41,506 nt of DNA, taken from assembly GCA_945621435.1 (NCBI GenBank), contig CALZBR010000021.1, forward strand, positions 1 through 41,506, in the 5' to 3' direction. Source of the DNA: an uncultured Lachnospiraceae bacterium (GTDB lineage Bacteria; Bacillota; Clostridia; Lachnospirales; Lachnospiraceae). The notes beneath the pieces are model-generated. The model searched no databases, was not told the DNA's origin, and saw nothing but the letters and a program-made list of their open reading frames with translations. The position numbers and the translations under genes were made by a program. Below are positions 1 to 7,070 of this stretch, in pieces. Every line of letters begins with the position of its first letter. The first letter of the stretch is position 1.

Positions 1-68
1 TCAGTATCCGTGACGTAACACCCGTTCCTCACAACGGATGCCGTCCTCCCAAGCGCAGAAGAGTATAA
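1..68 (+). CDS. rpsK: 30S ribosomal protein S11, 3' end only
   Basis: The window opens inside this gene. Reading from base 3, the sequence translates to the conserved S11 tail (SIRDVTPVPHNGCRPPKRRR, then V and a TAA stop at 66-68). S11 is a small-subunit protein of the platform that contacts the 16S 3' region. Its position just before rpsD and rpoA matches the usual bacterial alpha operon order rpsM-rpsK-rpsD-rpoA-rplQ. The 5' part lies outside the window. Confidence 0.93.
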   Translation, partial: SIRDVTPVPHNGCRPPKRRRV

Positions 69-137
69 TCGTAACTGATAATGTTGGAAGAAGGCAGCTG
101 AAAGCTGTTGTAAACAAACAAAAAGGAGAATATTAAA

Positions 138-731
138 ATGGCAGTTAATCGCACCCCCGTATTAAAGAGATGTCGTTCCCTGGGCCTTGAGCCTTCCTAT
201 TTGGGATATGACAAGAAGTCTAACAGACAGAACGCAAGAGCAGGCAAGAAGGTAAGTGAATACGGACTTCAGCTTCGTGAGAAGCAGAAGGCAAAGTTCA
301 TCTACGGCGTACTTGAGAAGCCTTTCAGAAACTATTATGAGAAGGCCGACAGAATGAAGGGTATGACCGGTGAAAACCTGATGGTAATGCTTGAGAGCAG
401 ACTTGACAGCGTTGTGTTCAGAATGGGATTCGCAAGAACCAGAAGAGAAGCAAGACAGATTGTTGATCATAAGCATGTACTGGTAAACGGCAAGCAGGTG
501 AATGTACCTTCTTACCTGATCAAGGCAGGCGATGTAATCGAAATCAAAGAGAGCGCAAAGTCTATGCAGAGATACAAGGATATCGTCGAGGTTACAGGCG
601 GAAGACTTGTTCCTGAATGGATGGACGTAGATATCGAAAACTTCAAGGGGACTATAAAGAATCTTCCTACCAGGGAAATGATCGATGTACCTGTTAACGA
701 GATGCTTATTGTCGAGTTGTACTCCAAATAA
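138..731 (+). CDS. rpsD: 30S ribosomal protein S4
   Basis: 197 residues, the normal length for clostridial S4. S4 is a primary 16S rRNA binding protein that nucleates assembly of the 30S body. The N-terminal half (from [19 protein letters not shown]) is the Ribosomal_S4 domain. An S4 RNA-binding domain follows at about residues 88-150, with the typical [16 protein letters not shown] and [18 protein letters not shown] segments. This clostridial form lacks the N-terminal zinc-binding cysteine cluster. The start is set by AAGGAG about 10 bases upstream of the ATG. It lies between rpsK and rpoA in the alpha operon. In many bacteria S4 represses this operon, but I could not identify a leader site because the operon start is outside the window. 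Confidence 0.97.
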   Translation: MAVNRTPVLKRCRSLGLEPSYLGYDKKSNRQNARAGKKVSEYGLQLREKQKAKFIYGVLEKPFRNYYEKADRMKGMTGENLMVMLESRLDSVVFRMGFARTRREARQIVDHKHVLVNGKQVNVPSYLIKAGDVIEIKESAKSMQRYKDIVEVTGGRLVPEWMDVDIENFKGTIKNLPTREMIDVPVNEMLIVELYSK

Positions 732-760
732 TTGACGAAACCACAAGGAGGGTATTGACT

Positions 761-1717
761 GTGTTTGATTTTGAAAGACCTAATATTGAGGTTGCTGAGA
801 TTTCAGAAGACAAGAGGTACGGTAAGTTCGTGGTTGAGCCCTTGGAGAGGGGTTATGGCATTACACTTGGCAACTCCCTGAGAAGAATCATGCTCTCCTC
901 TCTTCCCGGAGCTGCTGTAAGCCAGATTAAGATTGAGGGAGTTCAACATGAATTCACTGCTATTCCCGGCGTGAAAGAGGATGTTACTGAGATTATCATG
1001 AACATCAAGAATCTCGCCATCAAGAATAACAGCGAAGGAAATGAGGTTAAGACCGCATATATCGAGTATGAAGGTGAAGGCGTTGTTCATGCTTCCGATA
1101 TTCAGGTTGATCAGGATATTGAGATACTGAATCCTGATCTTGTGATTGCGACTCTCAGCGGCAAGGATACTAAGTTCTATATGGAGCTGACTATCACCAG
1201 AGGCCGTGGCTATGTAAGTGCCGACAAAAACAAGCATGACGATCTTCCTATCGGAGTGATCGCTATTGATTCCATCTACACACCTGTAGAGAGAGTAAAC
1301 GTAACAGTAGCGAATACCCGTGTCGGACAGATTACAGATTTTGATAAATTGACACTGGATGTATATACCAACGGAACATTGGCTCCCGATGAGGCTGTCA
1401 GCCTGGCCGCTAAGGTTATGAGTGAGCATCTGAACCTCTTCATCGACCTTTCCGAGAATACCAGAAACGTTGACGTTATGGTTGAGAAGGAAGACGATGA
1501 GAAGGAGAAGGTTCTTGAGATGAGCATTGACGAACTGGAGCTTTCCGTTCGTTCTTATAACTGCCTGAAGAGAGCCGGAATCAATACCGTTGAAGAACTT
1601 TGCAACAGAACCTCCGAAGATATGATGAAGGTTCGTAACCTGGGTCGCAAGTCCCTGGAAGAAGTTCTTGCAAAACTGAAGGAACTGGGTCTTCAGCTGA
1701 ATCCTTCAGAGGAATAA
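761..1717 (+). CDS. rpoA: DNA-directed RNA polymerase subunit alpha
   Basis: 318 residues from the GTG at 761. The alpha subunit dimerises to scaffold RNA polymerase assembly and binds UP elements and activators through its C-terminal domain. The N-terminal domain shows the conserved [20 protein letters not shown] and LSSLPGAAV segments. The C-terminal domain (about residues 245-312) shows [17 protein letters not shown] and [11 protein letters not shown]. An in-frame TTG at 755 lies only 3 bases behind the AAGGAGG at 745-751, which is too close. The GTG at 761 has normal spacing and gives the usual [10 protein letters not shown] start, so I chose it. It sits 29 bp after rpsD in the same operon. 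Confidence 0.96.
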   Translation: MFDFERPNIEVAEISEDKRYGKFVVEPLERGYGITLGNSLRRIMLSSLPGAAVSQIKIEGVQHEFTAIPGVKEDVTEIIMNIKNLAIKNNSEGNEVKTAYIEYEGEGVVHASDIQVDQDIEILNPDLVIATLSGKDTKFYMELTITRGRGYVSADKNKHDDLPIGVIAIDSIYTPVERVNVTVANTRVGQITDFDKLTLDVYTNGTLAPDEAVSLAAKVMSEHLNLFIDLSENTRNVDVMVEKEDDEKEKVLEMSIDELELSVRSYNCLKRAGINTVEELCNRTSEDMMKVRNLGRKSLEEVLAKLKELGLQLNPSEE

Positions 1718-1870
1718 AAATGTTGAGTTTTCCACGGATGATAAATCCAAAGTGTCCATCCGCGGTGAATCTCTAAATGGCGTAAAATCGACTTAAGCGT
1801 CGAAACATTCGGTAAGTAAGTCCAAGGTGCGTGGCCGGATGTACCATGAAAAGAGAAAGGAAATAGAAAA
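1718..1870 (+). promoter_or_regulatory. rpoA-rplQ spacer with conserved-looking hairpin
   Basis: The 153-base gap holds an inverted repeat, CCACGGATG at 1732-1740 against CATCCGCGG at 1759-1767, with one G-T pair and an 18-base loop. No T-run follows, so it is not an intrinsic terminator. It may be an RNA processing or stability element within the operon. No clear promoter is visible. Function is inferred only. Confidence 0.35.
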
Positions 1871-2407
1871 ATGGCAAAGTACAGAAAACTTGGAAGAACT
1901 TCTTCCCAGAGAAAAGCATTACTCAGAAACCAGGTAACAGCTCTGCTTTACAAGGGCAAGATCGTTACAACCGAAGCTAAGGCTAAGGAAGTAAAGAAGA
2001 TTGCTGAAGGACTCATTGCACTGGCAGTGAAGGAAAAAGACAACTTTGAGACCGTTAAGGTTTCTGCTAAGGTTGCTGTTAAGGACAAAGACGGCAAGCG
2101 TGTGAAAGAAGTTGTTGACGGCAAGAAGGTTACCAAGTATGAGACCGTTGAGAAGGAGATCAAGAAGGATCTTCCCAGCCGTTCTCATGCAAGACGTCAG
2201 ATGATGAAGGTTCTTTATCCTGTAGTATCTGTTCCTACAGAAGCAGCAGGAAAGAAGAGAAACACCAAGGAAGTTGACCTGGTTGCTAAGCTCTTTGATG
2301 AGTATGCACCCAAGTATGCTAACCGTAAGGGTGGTTACACCAGAATCGTTAAGATCGGTCTTCGTAAGGGCGATGCTGCGATGGAAGTTGTTCTTGAGCT
2401 GGTTTAA
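1871..2407 (+). CDS. rplQ: 50S ribosomal protein L17 (extended form)
   Basis: 178 residues, against about 115-130 in most bacteria. The N-terminal part ([21 protein letters not shown]) and the end ([25 protein letters not shown]) are standard L17. The extra length is a lysine- and valine-rich insertion at about residues 58-100, just before the [14 protein letters not shown] segment. L17 lies near the exit tunnel of the large subunit. The start is supported by AGAAAGGAAATAG just upstream. It is the last gene of the alpha operon and is followed by an intrinsic terminator. The insertion is probably lineage-specific rather than an error, because it stays in frame and keeps the composition of a ribosomal protein. 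Confidence 0.95.
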   Translation: MAKYRKLGRTSSQRKALLRNQVTALLYKGKIVTTEAKAKEVKKIAEGLIALAVKEKDNFETVKVSAKVAVKDKDGKRVKEVVDGKKVTKYETVEKEIKKDLPSRSHARRQMMKVLYPVVSVPTEAAGKKRNTKEVDLVAKLFDEYAPKYANRKGGYTRIVKIGLRKGDAAMEVVLELV

Positions 2408-2422
2408 GAATGACATTTTAAA

Positions 2423-2451
2423 GGGGAAAGCGAAAGCTTTCCTCTTTTTTT
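2423..2451 (+). terminator. Intrinsic terminator of the alpha operon
   Basis: The stem GGGGAAAGC / GCTTTCCTC has a GAAA tetraloop at 2432-2435 and is followed directly by a run of eight T. It lies 16 bases after the rplQ stop. Confidence 0.9.
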
Positions 2452-2460
2452 GGAATTAAT

Positions 2461-3417
2461 TCATGGTTTTGATTTGTAAAAATGTCCGTATTCTTTGCGA
2501 CTGTTCCAGTTACCGCCCCAGAGAAAGCCATGAGCGGTAAAGGTTTTATAACATAAATCATTTTCGTCTATTTTGTAAGCAAAGCTGCGTGTGCGATCCG
2601 CATAGTCTATTGAGTCGGAAGGAATTATTTCAGGAGAGCCATCTTCCCTGTATGCGATATTCGGATTGTAGTAAGGATTGATATTTACAGCCAGTCCGTA
2701 ACTATGACCGGTCTGCTCAAAGGCTTTTCCGTCTGCTTCGCAGGAATTAAAACAATAGCTGTTGTTAGCTTCCGCTGCTGCAATAGCATCTGCGTCAAAT
2801 TCGTCCACCAGACGAACACTTCCTAACTGATATTCATTTCGATAAAGCGTGTGAAATATTTCCACCAAATCCTGTGCAATGTATTCGTTGCAGATCAACT
2901 CGCCCTCTGAGGGATTCCCATTAAAATCAAAATACCAGATATGAACATAGCGCAGGTCTTCGGTTGTAAGATCCGGAAGAGGCATCTCACTTTCTTCACT
3001 GCTTCCGTTGGGAAGCATCTTATCTGACGGGAAAGAGATTCCCCGGATATATCGGCAAAGATGCTCCGATAAGGGTTCATAATAGAATCCATTGGAATAA
3101 GTGACTCGTCCTTCCTTTTGGGAATCTCCGTTCAAGGTTGCACCTATCAGGGACGAGATGTATTCGTCAGCATCTGTTGTCGAGGACTCTGGGATCCCCG
3201 GAATGGAACCGCCTGTGTCATCTTCATTTGAATGCCCGGAAGACTTGTCGGCTGTCGGCATACTGTCAGAGGGGGCGTTTTGCGACAGACTTTTATTTTG
3301 TTCTTCGTATTCCGCCAGACTTAGGGAATTGCGTTGCATGACCCTGATGAGTCCGGATGCGATTACCGTGATAGCAGCCAGTAGGAATACCATTTTTATG
3401 ATTTTTGCTCGATCCAT
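2461..3417 (-). CDS. M15 (VanY-like) D-Ala-D-Ala carboxypeptidase family protein, membrane-anchored
   Basis: 318 residues. A single N-terminal membrane segment (about residues 8-25) is followed by a Ser/Asp-rich linker (about 30-85) and a C-terminal M15_4-type domain (about 180-318). Family members trim D-Ala from peptidoglycan stem peptides outside the cell. The first zinc motif reads GHSYGLAVNINPYYNP. The His is kept, but the Asp ligand expected seven residues later is Asn (AAT codon on the minus strand). The distal ExxH motif is kept as EYGH in KEYGHFYK, after the usual WGGNW. The protein is therefore either a variant metalloenzyme or a non-catalytic binder. It is a single gene inserted on the opposite strand between rplQ and the ecf genes. 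Confidence 0.75.
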   Translation of the reverse strand: MDRAKIIKMVFLLAAITVIASGLIRVMQRNSLSLAEYEEQNKSLSQNAPSDSMPTADKSSGHSNEDDTGGSIPGIPESSTTDADEYISSLIGATLNGDSQKEGRVTYSNGFYYEPLSEHLCRYIRGISFPSDKMLPNGSSEESEMPLPDLTTEDLRYVHIWYFDFNGNPSEGELICNEYIAQDLVEIFHTLYRNEYQLGSVRLVDEFDADAIAAAEANNSYCFNSCEADGKAFEQTGHSYGLAVNINPYYNPNIAYREDGSPEIIPSDSIDYADRTRSFAYKIDENDLCYKTFTAHGFLWGGNWNSRKEYGHFYKSKP

Positions 3418-3477
3418 AACCTTCTCTTTTTACTCCATCGTTCTTAATCTTTTATTGTTTCCTTTGAAATGGAGTTA

Positions 3478-3506
3478 CTTACCATGATGTATCTAGCTTA
3501 CCATGA
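3478..3506 (-). promoter_or_regulatory. Direct-repeat operator candidate upstream of the VanY-like gene
   Basis: CTTACCATGA occurs at 3478-3487 and again at 3497-3506, 19 bases apart. On the transcribed strand this reads TCATGGTAAG twice. The repeats lie about 60-90 bases upstream of the VanY-like start codon. Tandem half-sites about two helical turns apart are typical of response-regulator or dimeric activator sites. The regulator is unknown. Confidence 0.35.
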
Positions 3507-3566
3507 CACTCCGGTTTTGTAAACGTACTTTCCTGTTATGAAGTCAGCAGGTTTGCAGAAAGATTC

Positions 3567-3595
3567 TTGTAATTCCCACTGTTTTCTAATATAAT
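3567..3595 (+). promoter_or_regulatory. SigA-type promoter of ecfA1-ecfA2-ecfT
   Basis: TTGTAA at 3567-3572 and TATAAT at 3590-3595 with a 17-base spacer, 46 bases upstream of the ecfA1 ATG. It separates the ECF module from the upstream ribosomal operon. Confidence 0.75.
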
Positions 3596-3641
3596 ACACA
3601 ATGGGTTAAGTTATGCAGAGAAGAATAAGGATATCGATAGT

Positions 3642-4508
3642 ATGGGTATTATAAAGACAAAGGATCTGACATTTGAATATATCAGACGTGATGAGGAAGG
3701 TAATGTGGAAGGCATTACAACTGCAGTGGATAACATAAATCTTGATATCAACGCAGGTGAATTCATTGCGATTCTCGGACACAACGGTTCAGGTAAGTCA
3801 ACTCTGGCGAAACATATGAATGCTATATTCAGTCCCACAGAGGGAACGGTATGGGTGGACGGTATGGACACCGCAGATGAGGAAAAAATCTGGGAGATAC
3901 GTCAGACAGCAGGCATGGTTTTTCAGAATCCGGATAATCAGATCATCGGTCAGGTTGTGGAGGAAGATGTAGGCTTCGGACCTGAGAATATTGGTATGCC
4001 GACGAAAGAAATCAGAGAGCGGGTGGAAGAGAGCCTGAAAGCGGTGGGGATGTATGAGTTCCGCAAGTATTCACCCAACAAGCTTTCCGGTGGTCAGAAA
4101 CAAAGAGTCTCCATCGCGGGTGTGCTTGCCATGCATCCCAAATGTATCGTGCTGGACGAGCCCACAGCCATGCTGGATCCCAATGGACGTAAGGAAGTGA
4201 TTCGTGCCGTGCGTGCATTGAATGAGGTTGAGGGTGTGACGGTTATTTTGATCACACACTATATGGAAGAAATCATCCATGCAGACAGGGTATTTGTCAT
4301 GGATCAGGGCAAAATTGCCATGCAGGGAACACCGAGAGAGATTTTTTCACAGGTAGAAAAACTGAAAGACCTTCGACTGGATGTGCCGCAGGTAACCCTG
4401 GTTTCATATGAACTCCAAAAGAGAGGGCTCCCTTTGCCTGATGGTATTCTGACTTGCGAAGAGTTGGCGGATGCACTGGAGAAGCTTCGAAAAGATTGGA
4501 AAGAGTGA
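3642..4508 (+). CDS. ecfA1: Energy-coupling factor transporter ATPase EcfA1
   Basis: 288 residues. This is one of the two ABC ATPases that power ECF-type vitamin and cofactor importers, which pair EcfA1-EcfA2-EcfT with exchangeable substrate-binding S components. Visible motifs are Walker A GHNGSGKST (residues 46-54), a Q-loop in VFQNPDNQI, the signature LSGGQKQR, and Walker B CIVLDEPT with E173 as catalytic base, then the switch His in LITHYM. VFQNPDNQIIG is typical of the CbiO/EcfA group. No S-component gene is adjacent, which fits a shared (group II) module. The stop is 4 bases before the ecfA2 start. Confidence 0.95.
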   Translation: MGIIKTKDLTFEYIRRDEEGNVEGITTAVDNINLDINAGEFIAILGHNGSGKSTLAKHMNAIFSPTEGTVWVDGMDTADEEKIWEIRQTAGMVFQNPDNQIIGQVVEEDVGFGPENIGMPTKEIRERVEESLKAVGMYEFRKYSPNKLSGGQKQRVSIAGVLAMHPKCIVLDEPTAMLDPNGRKEVIRAVRALNEVEGVTVILITHYMEEIIHADRVFVMDQGKIAMQGTPREIFSQVEKLKDLRLDVPQVTLVSYELQKRGLPLPDGILTCEELADALEKLRKDWKE

Positions 4509-4512
4509 TACA

Positions 4513-5367
4513 ATGTCGATTATTTTAGATCATGTGAGCTATAGATACGGTTCGGATACAGAACTTTCGGTAAAGGCGCTGGATGACGTATGTCTGCAGA
4601 TTCCGGACGGGCAGTTTCTTGGAATCATCGGGCACACCGGCTCCGGCAAATCCACGCTTGTTCAGCATTTGAACGGTCTTATGAAAGCAACCTCGGGTCA
4701 TATTTATTATAATGGCGAGGACATCTACGATAAGGAGTACAGCCTGAAAACACTGCGGAGTAAGGTGGGACTTGTATTTCAATATCCGGAGCATCAGCTG
4801 TTTGAAACAGATGTGTTTACAGATGTATGCTTTGGACCCAAGAATCTGGGTTTGGACAAGAAGGAAGTGGAGCTGCGTTCCTATGATGCGCTGAAAAAGG
4901 TTGGTTTTCCTGACGAACTGTTTTATCAGTCCCCCTTTGAGCTCTCGGGCGGACAGAAGAGACGGGCAGCCATTGCCGGAGCATTGGCCATGAAACCGGA
5001 GGTATTGGTGTTGGACGAGCCCACCGCGGGACTGGACCCCAAAGGACGTGACGAGATTCTTCAACAGATTAAGAGACTGCAGCGCGAGACCGGTATAACA
5101 GTTGTGCTGGTATCTCACAGCATGGAGGACGTGGCGGAATATGTCGACCGTATCATTGTCATGAATCACGGCAAAGTGATGTATGACGATATCCCCAGAG
5201 CAGTTTTTCGTCATTATAAGGAACTGGAAGAGATCGGTCTGGCAGCCCCCCAGGTCACATATATCATGCATGAACTTAAGCACAGAGGTTTTGATGTGGA
5301 TGTGGATGCCACAACGGTGGAAGAGGCGGCAGAGAGCATTGCTGCTGCGCTATTGGGTCGCAGGTAG
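4513..5367 (+). CDS. ecfA2: Energy-coupling factor transporter ATPase EcfA2
   Basis: 284 residues from the ATG at 4513. The frame is open further upstream, but starting there would add residues inside ecfA1 and break the family start MSIILDHVSYRYG. The GGAAAGAG at 4497-4504 is the likely ribosome binding site. Motifs are Walker A GHTGSGKST (residues 40-48), VFQYPEHQLF at the Q-loop, signature LSGGQKRR, Walker B VLVLDEPT and switch His in LVSHSM. EcfA2 forms a heterodimer with EcfA1 on the coupling helices of EcfT. The stop codon is TAG. Confidence 0.94.
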   Translation: MSIILDHVSYRYGSDTELSVKALDDVCLQIPDGQFLGIIGHTGSGKSTLVQHLNGLMKATSGHIYYNGEDIYDKEYSLKTLRSKVGLVFQYPEHQLFETDVFTDVCFGPKNLGLDKKEVELRSYDALKKVGFPDELFYQSPFELSGGQKRRAAIAGALAMKPEVLVLDEPTAGLDPKGRDEILQQIKRLQRETGITVVLVSHSMEDVAEYVDRIIVMNHGKVMYDDIPRAVFRHYKELEEIGLAAPQVTYIMHELKHRGFDVDVDATTVEEAAESIAAALLGRR

Positions 5368-5438
5368 AGAGAAAATCGGCGACGAGATTAACAAAAGATG
5401 AAAGTTAAGAAAACGGGATTTCGTATTAGAGGAGTAAA

Positions 5439-6257
5439 ATGCTTAGAGATATTACTTTAGGACAATATTATCAGACTGAGTCTGTGATACACAGGCTTGA
5501 TCCCAGAGTGAAGCTTGGAGGTACATTACTGTTTATTATCTCTTTGTTTTTCTTTCGCAATTTTGTCGGATATACGGTGGCGGCGATTTTTTTGGCGGTG
5601 GTGATTTGCCTGTCCCATGTGCCATTTAAATTCATGGTAAGAGGAATGAAGGCGATTGCATTTCTCTTGGCAATCACGGTGTTATTTAACCTGTTTCTCA
5701 CACCGGGCGAGGTAGTGCTTACCTTCTGGAAGCTAACGATTACCAGGGAAGGCGTCAGCACGGCGATAACCATGGCAGTGAGACTTTCCATGTTGATCAT
5801 AGGTTCTTCCATCATGACCCTGACAACTACTCCCAACAATCTGACTGACGGAATGGAAAAGGGACTGCGCCCGCTAAAAGTATTCAGAATTCCCGTACAT
5901 GAAGTGGCTATGATGATGTCCATCGCTTTGAGATTTATTCCGATTCTGATGGAAGAGACCGATAAAATCATGAAGGCACAGATCGCCAGAGGAGCAGATT
6001 TTGAGAGTGGTAACCTGTTGAAACGTGCAAAGGCGCTTGTGCCCCTGCTGGTGCCATTGTTTATATCTGCCTTCAGAAGAGCAAATGACCTGGCTATGGC
6101 AATGGAGGCCCGCTGCTATCGCGGTGGGGAAGGTAGAACGAAGATGAAGCCCTTGGAGTACAAAAAGAGAGATGTCATTGCATATCTTTGTATTTTTTGT
6201 TATCTGATACTTAGCATCAGCCTTGGAAGAATGAAACTGCCGTTTGATATCATCTAA
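5439..6257 (+). CDS. ecfT: Energy-coupling factor transporter transmembrane protein EcfT
   Basis: 272 residues. This is the membrane scaffold that links the EcfA ATPases to S components. Several hydrophobic segments lie in the first half, for example at residues about 28-60, 70-90 and 105-125. The conserved coupling-helix motifs are seen in KAQIARGADFESG and MEARCYRGGEGRTKMKPL, which correspond to the ARG signatures of the CbiQ/EcfT family. It lies 71 bp after ecfA2 in the same direction with AGAGGAG upstream of the ATG, so the three genes form one operon. Confidence 0.94.
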   Translation: MLRDITLGQYYQTESVIHRLDPRVKLGGTLLFIISLFFFRNFVGYTVAAIFLAVVICLSHVPFKFMVRGMKAIAFLLAITVLFNLFLTPGEVVLTFWKLTITREGVSTAITMAVRLSMLIIGSSIMTLTTTPNNLTDGMEKGLRPLKVFRIPVHEVAMMMSIALRFIPILMEETDKIMKAQIARGADFESGNLLKRAKALVPLLVPLFISAFRRANDLAMAMEARCYRGGEGRTKMKPLEYKKRDVIAYLCIFCYLILSISLGRMKLPFDII

Positions 6258-6320
6258 GCAATCAAACGGGCTATTCAATGTGCGTAAACCGCCGTAAAAA
6301 CAGTTGACAGGAGTGACCGG

Positions 6321-7058
6321 ATGAGACGAATCAGATTAACGGTAGCCTACGATGGAACCAATTACCATGGTTGGCAGCTGCAGAATAACGGGATTACCAT
6401 AGAAGCCGAGCTGAACAGATGCCTGACGCAGCTGCTCGGAGAGCAGATTCAGGTAATCGGTGCCAGTCGGACGGATTCGGGAGTCCATGCTCTGGGGAAT
6501 ATAGCTGTGTTTGATACAGAGACGAGGATGCCTGCCGATAAGGTGTCCTACGCGTTGAATCAGCGTCTGCCGGAGGATATTCGGATTCAGAAGTCGGAGG
6601 AAGTGGCTTTGGACTGGCATCCCAGGCATTGTGAGAGCAGAAAGACATACGAATACCGTATTTATTGCGGAGAGTTTCCCATGCCCACAAAAAGACTTTA
6701 CTCCTATTTTACCTATCATCCTTTCAATGTGGAGAATATGCGGAAGGCAGCAGCACTACTTGTAGGAGAGCATGATTTTAAGAGCTTCTGCCAGACCGGC
6801 GCACAGGTGGAAAGCACAGTGCGAACCCTGTACACGGTAGAGATAGAAGAACAGGGAGCAGAAGTAGTGATACGCGTCTGTGGCAACGGTTTCCTCTACA
6901 ATATGGTCAGAATCATCGCGGGCACCCTGATGGAGGCAGGTTGGGGAAAGCGTCAGCCGGAGGAGATGAAAGCAATTCTGGAGGCAAAATCACGCAGCGC
7001 CGCCGGACCTACGGCTCCGGCCTGTGGGCTGACCCTTATGAAATATGAATTTCTGTGA
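6321..7058 (+). CDS. truA: tRNA pseudouridine(38-40) synthase TruA
   Basis: 245 residues, normal TruA length. TruA isomerises uridines 38-40 in the anticodon stem-loop of many tRNAs. The catalytic Asp is D52 in GASRTDSGVHA. Other family blocks are LTVAYDGTNYHGWQ at the start and GNGFLYNMVRIIAGTL near the C terminus. It follows ecfT by 63 bp in the same direction, a common arrangement in Firmicutes. In many relatives rplM and rpsI follow truA. Here the next gene is an inverted sensor kinase, so the conserved block ends at this point. Confidence 0.96.
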   Translation: MRRIRLTVAYDGTNYHGWQLQNNGITIEAELNRCLTQLLGEQIQVIGASRTDSGVHALGNIAVFDTETRMPADKVSYALNQRLPEDIRIQKSEEVALDWHPRHCESRKTYEYRIYCGEFPMPTKRLYSYFTYHPFNVENMRKAAALLVGEHDFKSFCQTGAQVESTVRTLYTVEIEEQGAEVVIRVCGNGFLYNMVRIIAGTLMEAGWGKRQPEEMKAILEAKSRSAAGPTAPACGLTLMKYEFL

Positions 7059-7070
7059 ACTAAGGACCTT

